Shown: positions 1 to 25,200 of the stretch, one piece after another | Layout of the letters: each line of letters begins with the position of its first letter | How positions within the stretch are numbered: the first letter of the stretch is position 1 | DNA from: Owenia fusiformis | Taxonomy: Eukaryota > Annelida > Polychaeta > Sabellida > Oweniidae | DNA length: 64,000 bases | Reading direction: 5' to 3' | NCBI GenBank assembly: GCA_903813345.2 | Contig: CAIIXF020000008.1 | Span: 27,450,822 to 27,514,821 of the forward strand | Translations under genes and position numbers: made by a program | Notes under the pieces: model-generated | What the model was told of the DNA's origin: nothing | What the model saw: only the letters and a program-made list of their open reading frames with translations | The model's database searches: none

Positions 1-12547
<12,547 letters not shown>

Positions 12548-13394
12548 GACGTGTGTTATCACAGTGTGAGTGGGCTGCACTTCTAGAAACAGAATTCAAA
12601 TGAATATAACTTAACATTGTTTGCATCAGACAATGGCAAGGCAAAGCATTAACAAGGCATTAACATACAGTCTAATCACCTGCCATTTGTTACAGATGCT
12701 GAATGCTGAACCACCTTACACAAACCACCATGAACACAGGGATTATATTGACATAATTTCCAATTAACGGACTATTTATTTTACTTATGCATAGCATTAT
12801 ATAAATCAATCATGGGTTGTAAATATTCAGCCTTGGCAAAGCAGGAATTTCCCTTAACAACACATCAAATACAACAGTAATTCTTGGTGAAATCATTAGG
12901 TCAGGGCACACTTTGATGAAATTTCATGACCATGTGCTATTTTCAGGTAAACATAACTAATTCCACACATCATCTACATCTTTCATTCTTGCACAAAAGA
13001 TGCATTAGTGTACCTCAACTATTCATTGAAGGTTGATAATTCTTCAGAATGTCTGAATAACTAGAATATTCAGTGGTTTACTTTTCAAAATTGCATAAAC
13101 ATTCAAACATGCACCCTGGCCTTAAAATATACGATTTATTAATGTTGCTTGACTTGATTCTGTATTTGTTGAGTGCACTGATTTCCCAAGCTTGTAAGGA
13201 TAATTTGCCCGGGAATGAAGATGTAGAAAGGTATGCTGGACTCAATGTTCATGGCAGCTCATGGCGGACATTTTGAAATACTGGCTGATTTAAAGATTGA
13301 AGTGTATAATTTGTATATCTCTGCAATTTGAGACAGCCACTTCATTTAAGGCTTTGAGAGAACATTTGGACTGATGTTTAGAAATGACTGACCT

Positions 13395-14008
13395 TTAAAG
13401 GAATATTCCTTGCCAGACCCTTTCTCCCTTGATATGGTAGCTATTATCATATATATAGTTTCCATATTCAGCAAAACATGGGAAAATGTTTTAATATGGT
13501 CAATATTGATCATTTAAAAATCTAGTGCTTATTTCCAGTGAGCTGCCATCTTTTAAGATTTCTTGCAGGAAGTGATGTCATCAACTCTCAACTTCTATAA
13601 ACTTGCCCATAACAAACAGTATAGGAAAGTAGCACAAAATCACTTCTAGACAAGTGATCATTACTTTCTGTGCAAAAATATTTTCAGGGCTTGTCAACTT
13701 AGAATAAAAGAAGAGATTTTCAGAAGGATTAAATAAGATACAAAGTTGAAAAGGAATATTTAGCTGGTTTTGTAATTCTTAATAGCTCCTCACCTAATGC
13801 TGTATGCAAAGTTGAGAGTCGATGACATCACTTCCTGTGTGAAATTTTAAAAGATGGCAGCTTACTGGAATTGAGCATCACATTTCTAAGTGATCAAATT
13901 TGACCATATCAAAACATTTTTGCGTGTTTTGCTAAACATGGCAAGCATATATATGGTTATAGCTACCATATGAGGAGAGAGATGGTTTGGCAAGGAATAT
14001 TCCTTTAA
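13395..14008. mobile_element. MITE with ~200-bp inverted arms and TTAA-type ends
   Basis: The arms 13395-13600 and 13805-14008 are inverted copies. They share AAAGGAATATTCCTTGCC at the ends, atatatggttatagctaccat-like middles, and gatgacatcacttcctg at the inner edges. The outermost bases are TTAA at both ends, which would fit a TTAA target site. No ORF is present. Confidence 0.7.
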
Positions 14009-14022
14009 GAAATATGTGCTTG

Positions 14023-14589
14023 GGTTTGTGTAAAAAACTGGGTGACCGGGTGGCTGGGTGACCGGGTACCTAACATTCCTAGCAGGGTTACCAACTTTCA
14101 AGTTCAAGTTGCACATTTTTCCCTAATATAGGAGCCAATTGGTCTGCCTAGCACTAAATAGACATACTAAATGTAGACTACTATTTGATGACTTGTCGAT
14201 GATTGTTTTTTATGATGGTGATTTCTAGTTAGAAGATTTGTTTAAAATATATTAAGGACACACAAATTGAAACCTTATTTGCCGTTCTAAACTGTCAATA
14301 AACATGCGATGTACAATACAACGTCAGTTGTTTGATTTATTGCCATCAAGTGATTGACAGAATATCGATGTTTGTTCGTTTTGGCGGTTGATTAATTGGA
14401 AGATTAGTTGGTTGCTTGGTTGGTTGTTTGCTTTATTGGTTTTATGACTGCTGGTACGTTGAGTTAGAGGTCAGTTGGTCATTTTGAGGGATAAAATGAT
14501 AAAATCAAATTCATAACCCTGGGAGGAATGTAAGGTACCCAGTCGACTGGGTACCCAGTCACCTGGTCACCTGGTTTTTCACACAAACC
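14023..14589. mobile_element. MITE with inverted GGGTGACC-rich ends
   Basis: The left arm from 14023 (GGTTTGTGTAAAAAACTGGG, then repeated gggtgaccggg and aacattcct) pairs with the right arm ending 14589 (aggaatgtaaggtacccagt, then cacctggtttttcacacaaa). The arms are about 75 bp each and the middle is AT-rich and non-coding. It sits 15 bp from the previous element. Confidence 0.6.
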
Positions 14590-14764
14590 GTATGTGCATT
14601 GGATAACGCCATTTTTTCTTTGAAATCTTACAAGAGCTTGATAAGTCTATACTAGGCAGAGCGTACATCCCCGAATAAATGTATGCCTGATTTTTAGAAA
14701 TAAAAATAATTAAAAAAGACAAAATATCCTCTCATTTATAAGGGGGGGGGTGTACAGCTGTAGT

Positions 14765-15905
14765 AGTATACTCCCGGGGGGTTCACTATATATTAACCTT
14801 GACGGGGATCCTCGGCGCATGTGGGGTACCTTTTTCAACGTTTGGTATGGCAATGGACCCATATTTTAGGATTTGGTATGGGAATGCCCGGAAATTTCTG
14901 ACTTCTGAGGTATGGCAATGGTCAGACTTTTGCTCTTCTGGTATGAGAATGGTCGTTGTAGATATGTTACCTAACATTTGTGGTATGGCATTGGTCCAGT
15001 AGTTGCAAATTTGTATGACATCGATCCTATATTTCATTTTCTTTGAATTAAGGTATGGCATTAGTCCCATATTTTTGGACATTTGGTATGGCATTGGTCC
15101 TACATTTTGACACTTGGTATGGCATTGGTCCCATAATTGGGCAATATACCAATACGCGATAACGTTTAATTTCGTTCAGTTTAGCTACCTCTCGTTTGAA
15201 GAGCTCTCATGTATGGTACAACTTCGTCTACATCCGGGTTCTTTCCCATTGGATTACACAGGGGTTCTGTTTTCAATGCCACACTGCGGCTCTATTAAAC
15301 ATTTATGTAGAGTTCCATTTGCACAAACGATATGTATGTATGTAATTAAGATAATGACAAAGCTTTTTGAGCTATAATCCCCAAATCCGAAGAAATCCGT
15401 AGTTGAAAATGCCGTCCAAATACAAGTGACGTCACTGATATCCCAGAAATTGCTCAGACGCCATCGAAGATCAAAATTATAAATAATGTTACTTGGAATC
15501 TCCGATTATCTTTCTGATTATTTAATAGATTGGATTATATATTTATGCTTGAGGGCTGATGGAAGATCAGAAGCTGAGAAACGTTCAGAGTAATCGACTC
15601 GTTCGGCAGGCCAATGAAAATTTGTCCCTTCCAAAGCGATGCATCATGGGAGATATTTATGTAAATTACCACCTGAACTCTTATCGCGAATAGGAGTATT
15701 GGTATGGCATTGGTGCTATATTTGGACATTTGGTATGGCATTGGTCCTATATTTGGACATTTGGTATGGCCTTTGGGCGTTATTTTGGTTGGTATGGGAA
15801 CATATTGAAATTTGACAGATTGGTATGGGAACATATTGATATTTGAGGCTTCAGCCTAGGACCCCCGTCGAGTTTTATATACAGTGAACCCCCCGGGAGT
15901 ATACT
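14765..15905. mobile_element. 1.1-kb non-autonomous DNA transposon with AGTATACTCCCGGGGGG termini
   Basis: The termini AGTATACTCCCGGGGGGTTC (left, 14765) and its complement (right, ending 15905) continue as imperfect inverted repeats for about 45 bp, through the gacgggg/cccccgtc blocks. The subterminal regions hold many short repeats of the form tttggtatggcattggtcc, in opposite orientations relative to each end. The interior (15130-15680) has no credible ORF. Confidence 0.75.
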
Positions 15906-17279
15906 AGACTGCCCACAGTGTTCCTACAAAGGTTGCATGTGGTTTTATGCTTTCTTCTCTCAACCACGTAGAACCTACATGTATTGTAAACTGCTCCATG
16001 TGATGAAACTGCGCTAATGAGTCCAGCAGTTGATCCAAAAGACGTCAGGCGCTCAGAAATTTAGCAAAATTTAGGCAAGTCTATTTTTACAATGGATTTT
16101 TTGGTACCAATGGACATTTAATTGTCATTAAAATCATTCAAAAGAACCCTTCAAATATCGACAGTGGTTTGCTAGATTCTAAAACACTAAAATACAAAGA
16201 GAAATAACAAAGACGGCGTTTTACCTTACTGCCACGTAAATTTTATACAATCAAGCCTGGTTATTTTGGAGGACATCCCAAACAGAAGTGTATCGCCGAT
16301 TTTGATTGGCTCTTAAAATAAGTAGGTCAATATTTCAGTTTTTATTTTCTAGAGTTTTGAACTGTTTTATTGTCTCTAAGTACATATCTATTACAAAAGT
16401 ATAATCTGATGATACACATATTGCTCTTAAAGCATCGTTCACGCTTCATTTTCAATATATTTTGCAATTTACAAAACAGATGACTTGGACCAATGAAATC
16501 TTGTCTTTCATAGCTGAACATGTGACCTGATTTAGGGGAACTACCAAAATGGTTGACTTTGTTCATAAAAAATACTATTGAGAATTTGCAGATAAGCGAA
16601 AAATTGAACCTTTATCGGGTAAGTTGATGATTTTGTAATGATTAAGCAAGATGACTGTTTCTGTCTGCACTATACAAATACAATAATAATACAGCCCTTG
16701 ATACCATTTCAAGCTAACAAGTTTTGACCTACTTTTTTCATTTTTGAAATTTTTTTATTAGATCTATTGAATTTATTGGATCTCCAATCTCCAAAAAATC
16801 AAAGGATTAGAAATTACATTTCTAATCTTACATGTGGAAGATAAGACAGAAAAGCCATCAGATTTAATCAATTACAGTATAACAATAGTAATTCAATGGA
16901 CCATGTCCACAGGGCTTACATGTATACTTTTTTATACAGAGAGAGGGGATGACTTACATTACTCCTGTGGGCATGTCATTACATGTATTTTGATACCATG
17001 TACCAAATGAGCGTGAAGCACAAAATCAAATTCATTTCTGGAGTGTGAATATCACATCACACGCACCAGAACAGAGAAGATCTGTCTGAATAAAAAATCC
17101 ATACCTCGTATCTGTATACCGAGGAATAAAGACAAGAGGCTTACTAACAAATTTAACCTCTGGCATCTAGTTATATTGCTGAGTATTGTCAGCTTTAATT
17201 TTCCCCCAGAAGTCAACATAATTAGACTGATGAATTAAAAGCTGCGTCAAAAAATCTTACCATTGAATATGACAGTGGA
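15906..17279. other. Intergenic region upstream of the zinc-finger gene
   Basis: No repeat or ORF is recognised with confidence. The segment ttcattgtag just before 17311 looks like a 3' splice site in front of the zinc-finger start codon. A non-coding first exon may therefore lie in this interval. Confidence 0.4.
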
Positions 17280-17324
17280 ATGGTTAATTTAATTAATTTA
17301 TTCATTGTAGGTAAAATCTCAAAG

Positions 17325-19088
17325 ATGGATCTCTCTGATGACGATGTCTCCCCAACCTCAGATGTTGAAGATGTTAGTGAGACTCATTCAAAGAAGATAT
17401 TCGAATATGTGAAGCTACCTAATGATGATGAGTATTCTGATAATGAAAATGATGATGGTAGTTATACTGACAGTAATGAAGATTACCAGAGTGAACCAGA
17501 GCAGCTGAACAATATGTCTATCGACCCCATCGTTGATGTAAAAAGTGAACCATATGACGAAGATGATGATACAGCTCAGTATGATGAAACATCTGAAAGT
17601 GGAACTGATACACATAATACCGACATGTATGACTTTGATGCTGAACATGACCCAGAGGCTCCCCAACAAAAACATTCTGTTACTACAAGGGACATGGCTG
17701 AAAAACGAAAAGACCCAAAAAGACTGGTGTGTAATTTCTGTAAAGAAATCTTCATTGGGAAAGAAGTGCTTGAAGCCCATTATAAGAAGAAACATACTGG
17801 CATAGGGAAGCCATTTGAGTGTAAAGAATGTGGCATGTCTTTCAAGTATATGTCAGTGTTGAGGGTGCATATGAGGAAGCATACTGGTGAGAAGCCATTC
17901 AGTTGTACACTTTGCGACAAAACATTTTGCCAGAAGGCTTATCTTGATGCCCACTTGAAACGTCACAATGGTGATAAACTCTACTTATGTGATGAATGCA
18001 ATAAAACTTTTATAACCCAAGCCCATCTGAAGCGCCATTTGGTGACCCATATTCAAGGGAAGACGTTTATTTGCACAGAATGTGGTGAAGAAGGCCCATC
18101 CGAGACTTGTCAATCTGAGCAACATTCAAGGGCTTACTTTGAGGAACGTCCATTTGTCTGCCAGATCTGTGACAAAAGGTTTTCCATGCACAGTGCAATG
18201 ATCAATCATTCTCGCACACATACAGGCGAGAAGCCATTCTCCTGTGAACTTTGTCAGAAAACATTTACACAAAGATCTAATCTTAGTGTTCACATGAAAA
18301 CTCATACTGGTGAAAAGAAATTCAAATGTCAGTTCTGTGACATCGCTTACCTTTACAAAGTTAATCTCGACCGCCATATTAGAAGAGCACATGGTGAAAA
18401 CAGCTCATATACATGTAAAGAATGTGGGGAATCATTCTCTTGGAGATCTAGCCTTCATCTTCACGTGCTCTCTCACACAGGGAAGGACCCATTTCAGTGT
18501 GATTATTGCGATAAGAAATATGTCTTGCAGAAATGTCTTTGGGTTCACATGAGGACCCATTCAGGTTCTGTTGACTTCAAATGTAAGGTCTGTGATGAAC
18601 ATTTCAAACATCACTCTGAGTTGAGAAAACACATGAAGACACATAAGTCCAAAAAGTCACAAGTCCATGCAAAGGAAACAACTCCCACAAATCAAGATAA
18701 TAATGCCTCTTTAAAAGATGATCAGTTGGATAAGTCACACAAAGGATCTGATTCCGTTCAAAAACTTGAGCCTGATGTTTCTTACCAAAATGAAAAATTT
18801 GATGGTTCAATTCAAAAAATCCAACCTTATGTTTCTTATCAAAATGAAAATGCTGATCGTTCAGTTCCAAAGACCCAGTCCAATGCTAATTTGTATCAAA
18901 ATAAAAATGTTGATTTTTCAGTTCCAAAAACCCAGTCTAATATTAATATGTATCAAAATGAAAATGTTGATTTTTCGATGCAAAAACCAAAATCTAATAT
19001 TTGCTATCAAAATGAAAATCTTTATTTGCACAAAGATCCTTCACAAATCTCAAGAACTGACTTTTATAATTCTTTGAGAAAGAAGTGA
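17325..19088 (+). CDS. C2H2 zinc-finger protein, ten fingers plus one degenerate, 587 aa
   Basis: Probably a nuclear sequence-specific DNA-binding regulator; its target is unknown. I chose ATG 17325 (MDLSDDDVSP). The in-frame ATG at 17280 lies upstream of what looks like a splice acceptor (ttcattgtag ending at 17310). Residues 1-130 are acidic and disordered. Fingers run from about residue 135 to 440 with CX2C...HX3-4H spacing and TGEKPF-type linkers between several. After finger 4, the segment CTECGEEGPSETCQSEQHSR keeps the cysteines but not a normal finger. The tail (about residues 475-580) has four to five imperfect repeats of YQNENVDFSVPKTQSN. There are no KRAB, SCAN, BTB or ZAD domains. 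All coding sequence seen is in one exon. Confidence 0.88.
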   Translation: MDLSDDDVSPTSDVEDVSETHSKKIFEYVKLPNDDEYSDNENDDGSYTDSNEDYQSEPEQLNNMSIDPIVDVKSEPYDEDDDTAQYDETSESGTDTHNTDMYDFDAEHDPEAPQQKHSVTTRDMAEKRKDPKRLVCNFCKEIFIGKEVLEAHYKKKHTGIGKPFECKECGMSFKYMSVLRVHMRKHTGEKPFSCTLCDKTFCQKAYLDAHLKRHNGDKLYLCDECNKTFITQAHLKRHLVTHIQGKTFICTECGEEGPSETCQSEQHSRAYFEERPFVCQICDKRFSMHSAMINHSRTHTGEKPFSCELCQKTFTQRSNLSVHMKTHTGEKKFKCQFCDIAYLYKVNLDRHIRRAHGENSSYTCKECGESFSWRSSLHLHVLSHTGKDPFQCDYCDKKYVLQKCLWVHMRTHSGSVDFKCKVCDEHFKHHSELRKHMKTHKSKKSQVHAKETTPTNQDNNASLKDDQLDKSHKGSDSVQKLEPDVSYQNEKFDGSIQKIQPYVSYQNENADRSVPKTQSNANLYQNKNVDFSVPKTQSNINMYQNENVDFSMQKPKSNICYQNENLYLHKDPSQISRTDFYNSLRKK

Positions 19089-20508
19089 AACAAACATAAG
19101 GTCTGACAATTGGACAGTTACTTTTGTTGCTATGGTGTAATTTTTAAGATATTTACAAAAGAAAGTGTATTGTATTCTAATTCTCTTTATAGTCTATTTG
19201 GATTCTAAGGATAGCATTTTATGTACATAAAGGCACTGTCTACAAGTTCTTTAGGCATCGAGAATGTATTTGTATTACTAGTACACTTTAAAGGTGCTAT
19301 ATGAGTCTTATGCCACTGGGGTCTTTTTTACGAACTGTCATATCTTTAGATTTGATCACAATTCAATTGTTCGTCAAAATGTACACCATGGTTTTCTCTA
19401 TATCGTAAGTTGTGGGGGTTATGGTCATCCCAAAAACAAACCCCTTTTTATGTTGGTGGGCAGATTATAATTTGTGTTATCAAGGTAGGATCAAAATTCA
19501 GCCATTCAACTGTTTTGGGAACCTTATATTAAGGTTTTGTTGATGGGGAATTGGAACAAAAACTTTGGAACTGAAATGGAATTTCAGTGGAAATTTGCTT
19601 ATCAATTCAAATCTGAGTATAACCATGACTTATTCTGATCAAATCCTAACAAATTATTTAAAGATTTTTCCACTTTTACCTTTGTCCTTTTTAAACTACA
19701 TGTTGGATCTTGGACAGAAAATGTAGTGGGAGAAATATATGACAAACATAGTCAAACTTGTGCTCATTTTGCATGCACACTGTAGTAATACGAACTCTAT
19801 ATGTCAGTAGAAATTCATGTATGCTTAATAAGCATTGCTTATAGCTTTATTTACTGTACTTTGTTGTCTTATTTTTGTTTGAGCCCGTGGCATCATTCTT
19901 GCCAGTTTATACTCAGAACTACATGTATTTGTTATAATCTATATTACCTAATATGGAATTAATATTCCAAATGCTTAGTGTTATTTAAAGTTTTTGTAAA
20001 CCACTCGAGCAGCTAAAACCTTTGTATGAACTTGTGTATATTTGTTTAGTTACTTGTGAATTACTGAACATTATTAACAGTTTTTCTGTTTCTATCATCA
20101 ATATTATTTAGAAAGAATCTATCTTATGTGTACATGTTTTACACAGTGGCACTCCTTTCCAACATATTTCTTTCTGTATTTGCATATCAGATACCAGACA
20201 CATCTGTGGTATGTATTCTGGGGGATCTAGTGCCGTATATTGATTCTGGGGTCCAAACCCCTCATATATCTGAAAATATTTTCATATGACAATGTTTTGC
20301 TTCCTTAAGTGCATAAAAATTGCAAATATTATTCATATCAATGAAATATTCTATGAAATTTCAAATAAATGCACTGTAATCTTACAAAGTGGTCATCCTG
20401 TGTTTAATAGCTTTTGGAAAAGTCATATTCTTCTAGTGTCTTCAAGACTCAAAATGGCACAAATGTTCTATCACTTAAGGGAGAAGGGACAGAGAAAAAT
20501 TGATAGTA
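19089..20508 (+). other. 3' flank / probable 3' UTR of the zinc-finger gene
   Basis: AT-rich with no ORF. A candidate polyadenylation signal AATAAA lies near 20364 (caaataaatgc). I cannot tell where the transcript ends. Confidence 0.35.
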
Positions 20509-20681
20509 CAGTAAAACCTGTGTACAGTAAACTCAGTACAAAATATGTGCACTATACATTATAGGTGTATCACTACAGAGAGATGATTTTATTCAGAAGT
20601 CAGTGGAGTATGTGGGGATAAAAGGTGTCCATTAAACACAGGTATTCATTAGAGAGGTGTTCACTAAGACAGGTTTTACTG
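20509..20681. mobile_element. 173-bp MITE with CAGTAAAACCTGT inverted ends
   Basis: The left end CAGTAAAACCTGT and right end ACAGGTTTTACTG are exact complements. The right half (cattagagaggtgttcacta, then agacaggttttactg) matches the complement of the left end of the larger element at 4382-5968, so the two belong to one family. Left flank is TA; right flank is AT. Confidence 0.75.
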
Positions 20682-22249
20682 ATTTGAGTATTCAAAAATT
20701 GTCAAAATTTTACAATATTTACATTCTAACTTTATTTCATGAATTTCATGATAATCATTTAATTTTGAAAACAAAAAGTCCACTATATCAATTGCTATGA
20801 ATTTAGAAAGTTGTGCATCTTAAATCTTTAATAACTTCTATATTTGATCAGCTATCCCAATTCTTTCAGAAAATGAAATTGTTAGAGAAGTGATTGGCAT
20901 GTTCTCTGAAAAGATTGCTTCCAATAAGGGAGTTGCTGAAAAATAGATGTCAGCACTTGTTTTTATTCAGCCAACATGACACAGGCTTCAATTATAAAAA
21001 CTCAATATTCAATTGATTTCATGATTTTACACTCTGTATATTCTTATTCCTAAGTGACTGGTGCTCTGTTAAACTACATGTATGTGTACATGTATTGTTT
21101 TCACCTTTGAGTACTGTATGTTTGTGTACAAAAATGGCATACATATAGTCTAGTATTGCAGTCCATACTCTTCATATACAAATCTTATAATCTTGAATAA
21201 AAATGTATTATACCACGTTTTGTACTCGTGGTCATGCAGATGTCATATCCACTTTCGGATATAAATATCATTAAATATTGCTCATATGCAACTCTTATTG
21301 TTCTTGAGTTTTGAGATTTGTTTATAAACTGGTTGTTCCAAAAGTAATGGATCTTATGTGTTTTACAGCAGTACACATGTGGTCTAAAAGTGCTGTGTAT
21401 TTGTATTATCATCTTATAGTCACAACTCATCCAATCAAATTATAGACATAAAAATTATATGTTCAAAAATAAAACAGGAAAAGTTATGGGTATTCGGTCA
21501 CACACAGAATTGTTTGGGTTAGAGGTATATCATTTACTGTAGAGTAGTACTATACAATCTAGTAATTATTACAATGCATTATCACTGTGTACATTCTTCA
21601 TTTAAACGCCTTTCAATATTTTTTATTACTTCTGTACTTGTATCTTTGGCTTTTGCTATGACATGCATGAATTGACTTTATTATCCTACCGAGTTTGTAT
21701 AAGTCTATGTAACATATTCCAAGGAAATACATCAAAACATATAAAATATAGAAAATATATATCGGGTCTGTTCCTTGAAAAAGCAGCGAGGTAATTGTGT
21801 ATTGCCATGTATAGGCTTAATACCCCAATGCCGTGGCTCAAATCCAATGCCCTTATTCGAACATCATCTTTATTCACAAGGTTTCAATTGTTCTTTCCTC
21901 TCTAGACCCAGTGGAAAGCGAACACGGAAACAAGAGCGTGGGTTGCATCATTTATTGAACGCCCCTCGTATAGAATTTGCTTAAATATAGCACTATCTTC
22001 AGAGACAAAAATAATCAGGAAACTTGATACTCTCTAAGACCATAGGCAGGAAGATGGCGACTTTTTGGTCACGTTTTTTTTGTTCCTCATTCTATTCAAA
22101 ACAAAATTCAATTGTTTGCTTGCAATATGATAATAGTACATGTATGTATTTTACGAAAACGTATAAACAATATAAAATAAATATAAAAATGGACGTCCAT
22201 GTTTGTTCAGCGGTCTTTTCCTTGTGAGTTCGTGGATTGGACTTGGAAA
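20682..22249. other. Intergenic, nothing recognised
   Basis: AT-rich sequence between the zinc-finger gene and VWA gene A. Several short ORFs exist, but none has a recognisable domain or splice context. Confidence 0.4.
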
Positions 22250-25200
22250 TCAAAGATCTGAAAAACACCGATAAATATATTAAAAAGAAGCCTGCTTTTC
22301 CTAGAGTAAAGCTAGTTAAAGTGATAATATGATACTTGGGAATTTTCAGATATGACAAAAAATGGTATGAGGCCAAAACCGAAAAATTTATTTGAAGAAA
22401 GCTCTCTAGGTCTTATTCTCTTTTTAAGGCAATATTAACGGTAATATAAAAAACATCTTGACTTCACGCACCTTTACAAACATTGACCTTTAGTTCTTCA
22501 GCGATATTCGTAAGTTCGTCGTAGCTGTCCACAGTGAACAGGTGTTCCTTCACGGGAGAACTGGCAACAAGAGTCAGCTCTCTGTAATTGTTGCCTGCTC
22601 CGACTCCTGCAAATATGTACTGAGATTCACTTCCAAACATGTTTGTCATTAGCCACCTTTTGCCAGAATGGTTAAAGCTACATTTTTATGTCACCACCAA
22701 AAAGTGGTGATATATTGTGGTGGTCCCCGTTTTTTGACGGCGGTTGGTGGTTGGCGATCGGCGTCTGTAATAAATTCTTACAACTTCCAATAACTTAACA
22801 AATACTGTTTCGACTAACTTTAACTTTTTTCAAAATCATCTCCAAGTTTTCAGAAGTTCAAGTCTGACTTTATGTTTAAGATTTAAGCTTCAATGACCTT
22901 TTCAAGGTCAAAAAAGTCTTTTTTCAACTTGCTTCAAATTGACAATTTTTTCAAAACCATGTACAAGTTATCAGAAGTTCAAATCTGACTTAAGTTTTAA
23001 GATCAGGGAGATTCTAAATTCAATAAAGAATCTATCCCTCACTGTATTTTAACTCACCTATGGCAAATATTTCAATGTTATTAGCCTTTGCTTTGTCTGC
23101 TGCCTTTTTGACTTTCTTTGTATCTGGAAACTTAGAGTCTATAATTGCCACTGCGACCCTCTTTGCATTAGGTCGACTTCCTTCATCCACTGTGAAACTG
23201 CGCACTGTCATGTACTCAATGACATCAGCGAAATCATGTACTTTCACCCTTTCAACTCCAGCCTCAAGATCATCTTTGGAGGAATACCTGAATTAAATTA
23301 CTTGTGAATTACCGATACATAGAAATCATTAGGAAGATACAGCTTTGTAATTTAGATTCTCAATGCTACTTAATTTTACTGGCGAATTACCGAATCAACA
23401 TTCAGAAATCATAAGGAAGATATAGCTTTGTAATTGAAATTCTCAAATGCTACTTAATTTTACTGGCGAATTACCGATACATAGAAATCATTAGGAAGAT
23501 ACAGCTTTGTAATTTGAATTCTCAATGCTACTTAATTTTACTGGCGAGTTACCGAATCAATATTGATAAATCATTAGGAAGATATAGCTTTGTAATTGAA
23601 ATTCTCAAATGCTACTTAATTTTATTGGCGAATTACCGATACATAGAAATCATTAGGAAGATACAACTTTGGAATTCAAATTCTCAAATGCTACTTAATT
23701 TTACTAGCGAATTACCTAATCAACATTCAGAAATCATAAGGAAGATACAACTTTGTAATTTAAATTCTCAATGCTACTTAATTTTACTGGCGAATTACCG
23801 AATCAATATTCAGAAATCATAAGGAAGATATAACATTGTAATTCAAATTCTCAGATGCTACTTAATTTTATTGGCGAATTACCAAATCAATATTGAGAAA
23901 TCATAAGGAAGATACAACTTTGTGATTCAAATTCTCAAATGCTACTTAATTTTACTGGCGAATTACCGAATCAACATTCAGAAATCATAAGGAAGATACA
24001 ACTTTGTAATTCAAATTCTCAAATGCTACCTAATTTTACTGGCGAATTACCGAATCAACATTCCAAAATCATAAGGAAGATACAATTTTGTAATTCAAAT
24101 TCTCAAATGCTCATTATTTTTACTGGCGAATTACCGAATCGACATTCCAAAATCATAAGGAAGATACAGGTTTGTAATTTAAATTCTCAAATGCTACTTA
24201 ATTTTACTGGCGAATTACCGAATCAACATTCAGAAATCATAAGGAAGATACAATTTTGGAATTCAAATTCCCAAATGCTACTTAATAATTACTGGCGAAT
24301 TACCGAATCAACATTCAGAAATCATAAGGGAGATACAACTTTGGAATTTATATTCTCAAATGCTTCTTAATCTAAAATGACAAACTTTTTAAAGTTGAAG
24401 CCTCCAATCAAGCACTCGTGCACAAGCCCCACTTGTATTTGACTGTCAGAAGCGTCACCTATCTCGAAATTACTGGATACCTGACCCATAAAATCAAGAG
24501 CTTTCTTGGTCTGTAGGTCTCCGCTTCTGTACGAATCTACCAAGAACATCACATCAGCAGGATGCCTCTCGCCACAGGCTAAACGAAAATGTTTAAGTTG
24601 ATAAATAATGGGCCTGATTTAATGCTATTCGATGAACGGGTCACATCTCTTTAAAGACAAGAGCGATTGATATAAGAATTCAAGATGGTATTTTTCAGTT
24701 GGGTTGTTAATTAAAAATACTTAGTCGCAATATACAAATAAACGGACTTTTCGGCTTATTTTCTGAAACTAGTTACTAGACTATACAATCCCGGTACAAT
24801 TCTCGCGTCTAACATGGTATGGCATATATACGTTACCTTTTACACAAACTTTGATGGCGAGTATCTCCTTGATTTCAGAGAGAGCATCAAATGTATCAAC
24901 TAAGAACACTTGACTTGGATCTGATGCAATACCATCCAGTTCTTGCCTATATAGCTGCAATATATAGGATTGTTCATAGGATCATTGACCTTCTCTAAAC
25001 CACGAACATAAATTGCAATAGAGTCAAGAGAAGATCAATAAGAAATGTCTAGGATGTAACGATTGTTGGATCTCTCCTTAATTATCCAAGTCTTTTGTCA
25101 TTATGTCACCACCAAAAGCGGTGACATATTGTTATACCCTAGTCTCAAACTGTTTTGTGGACGGTCCGAGGGTATTCGGTGTCTGGCGGTCGGCGTTCGG

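Noticed and set aside
17415-17795. Antisense 126-aa ORF
   Set aside because: It is the shadow of the acidic N-terminus of the zinc-finger gene.
23514-24370. ORFs of 102 and 143 aa as repetitive proteins
   Set aside because: They are translations of the 84-bp minisatellite, which lies in an intron of gene A.
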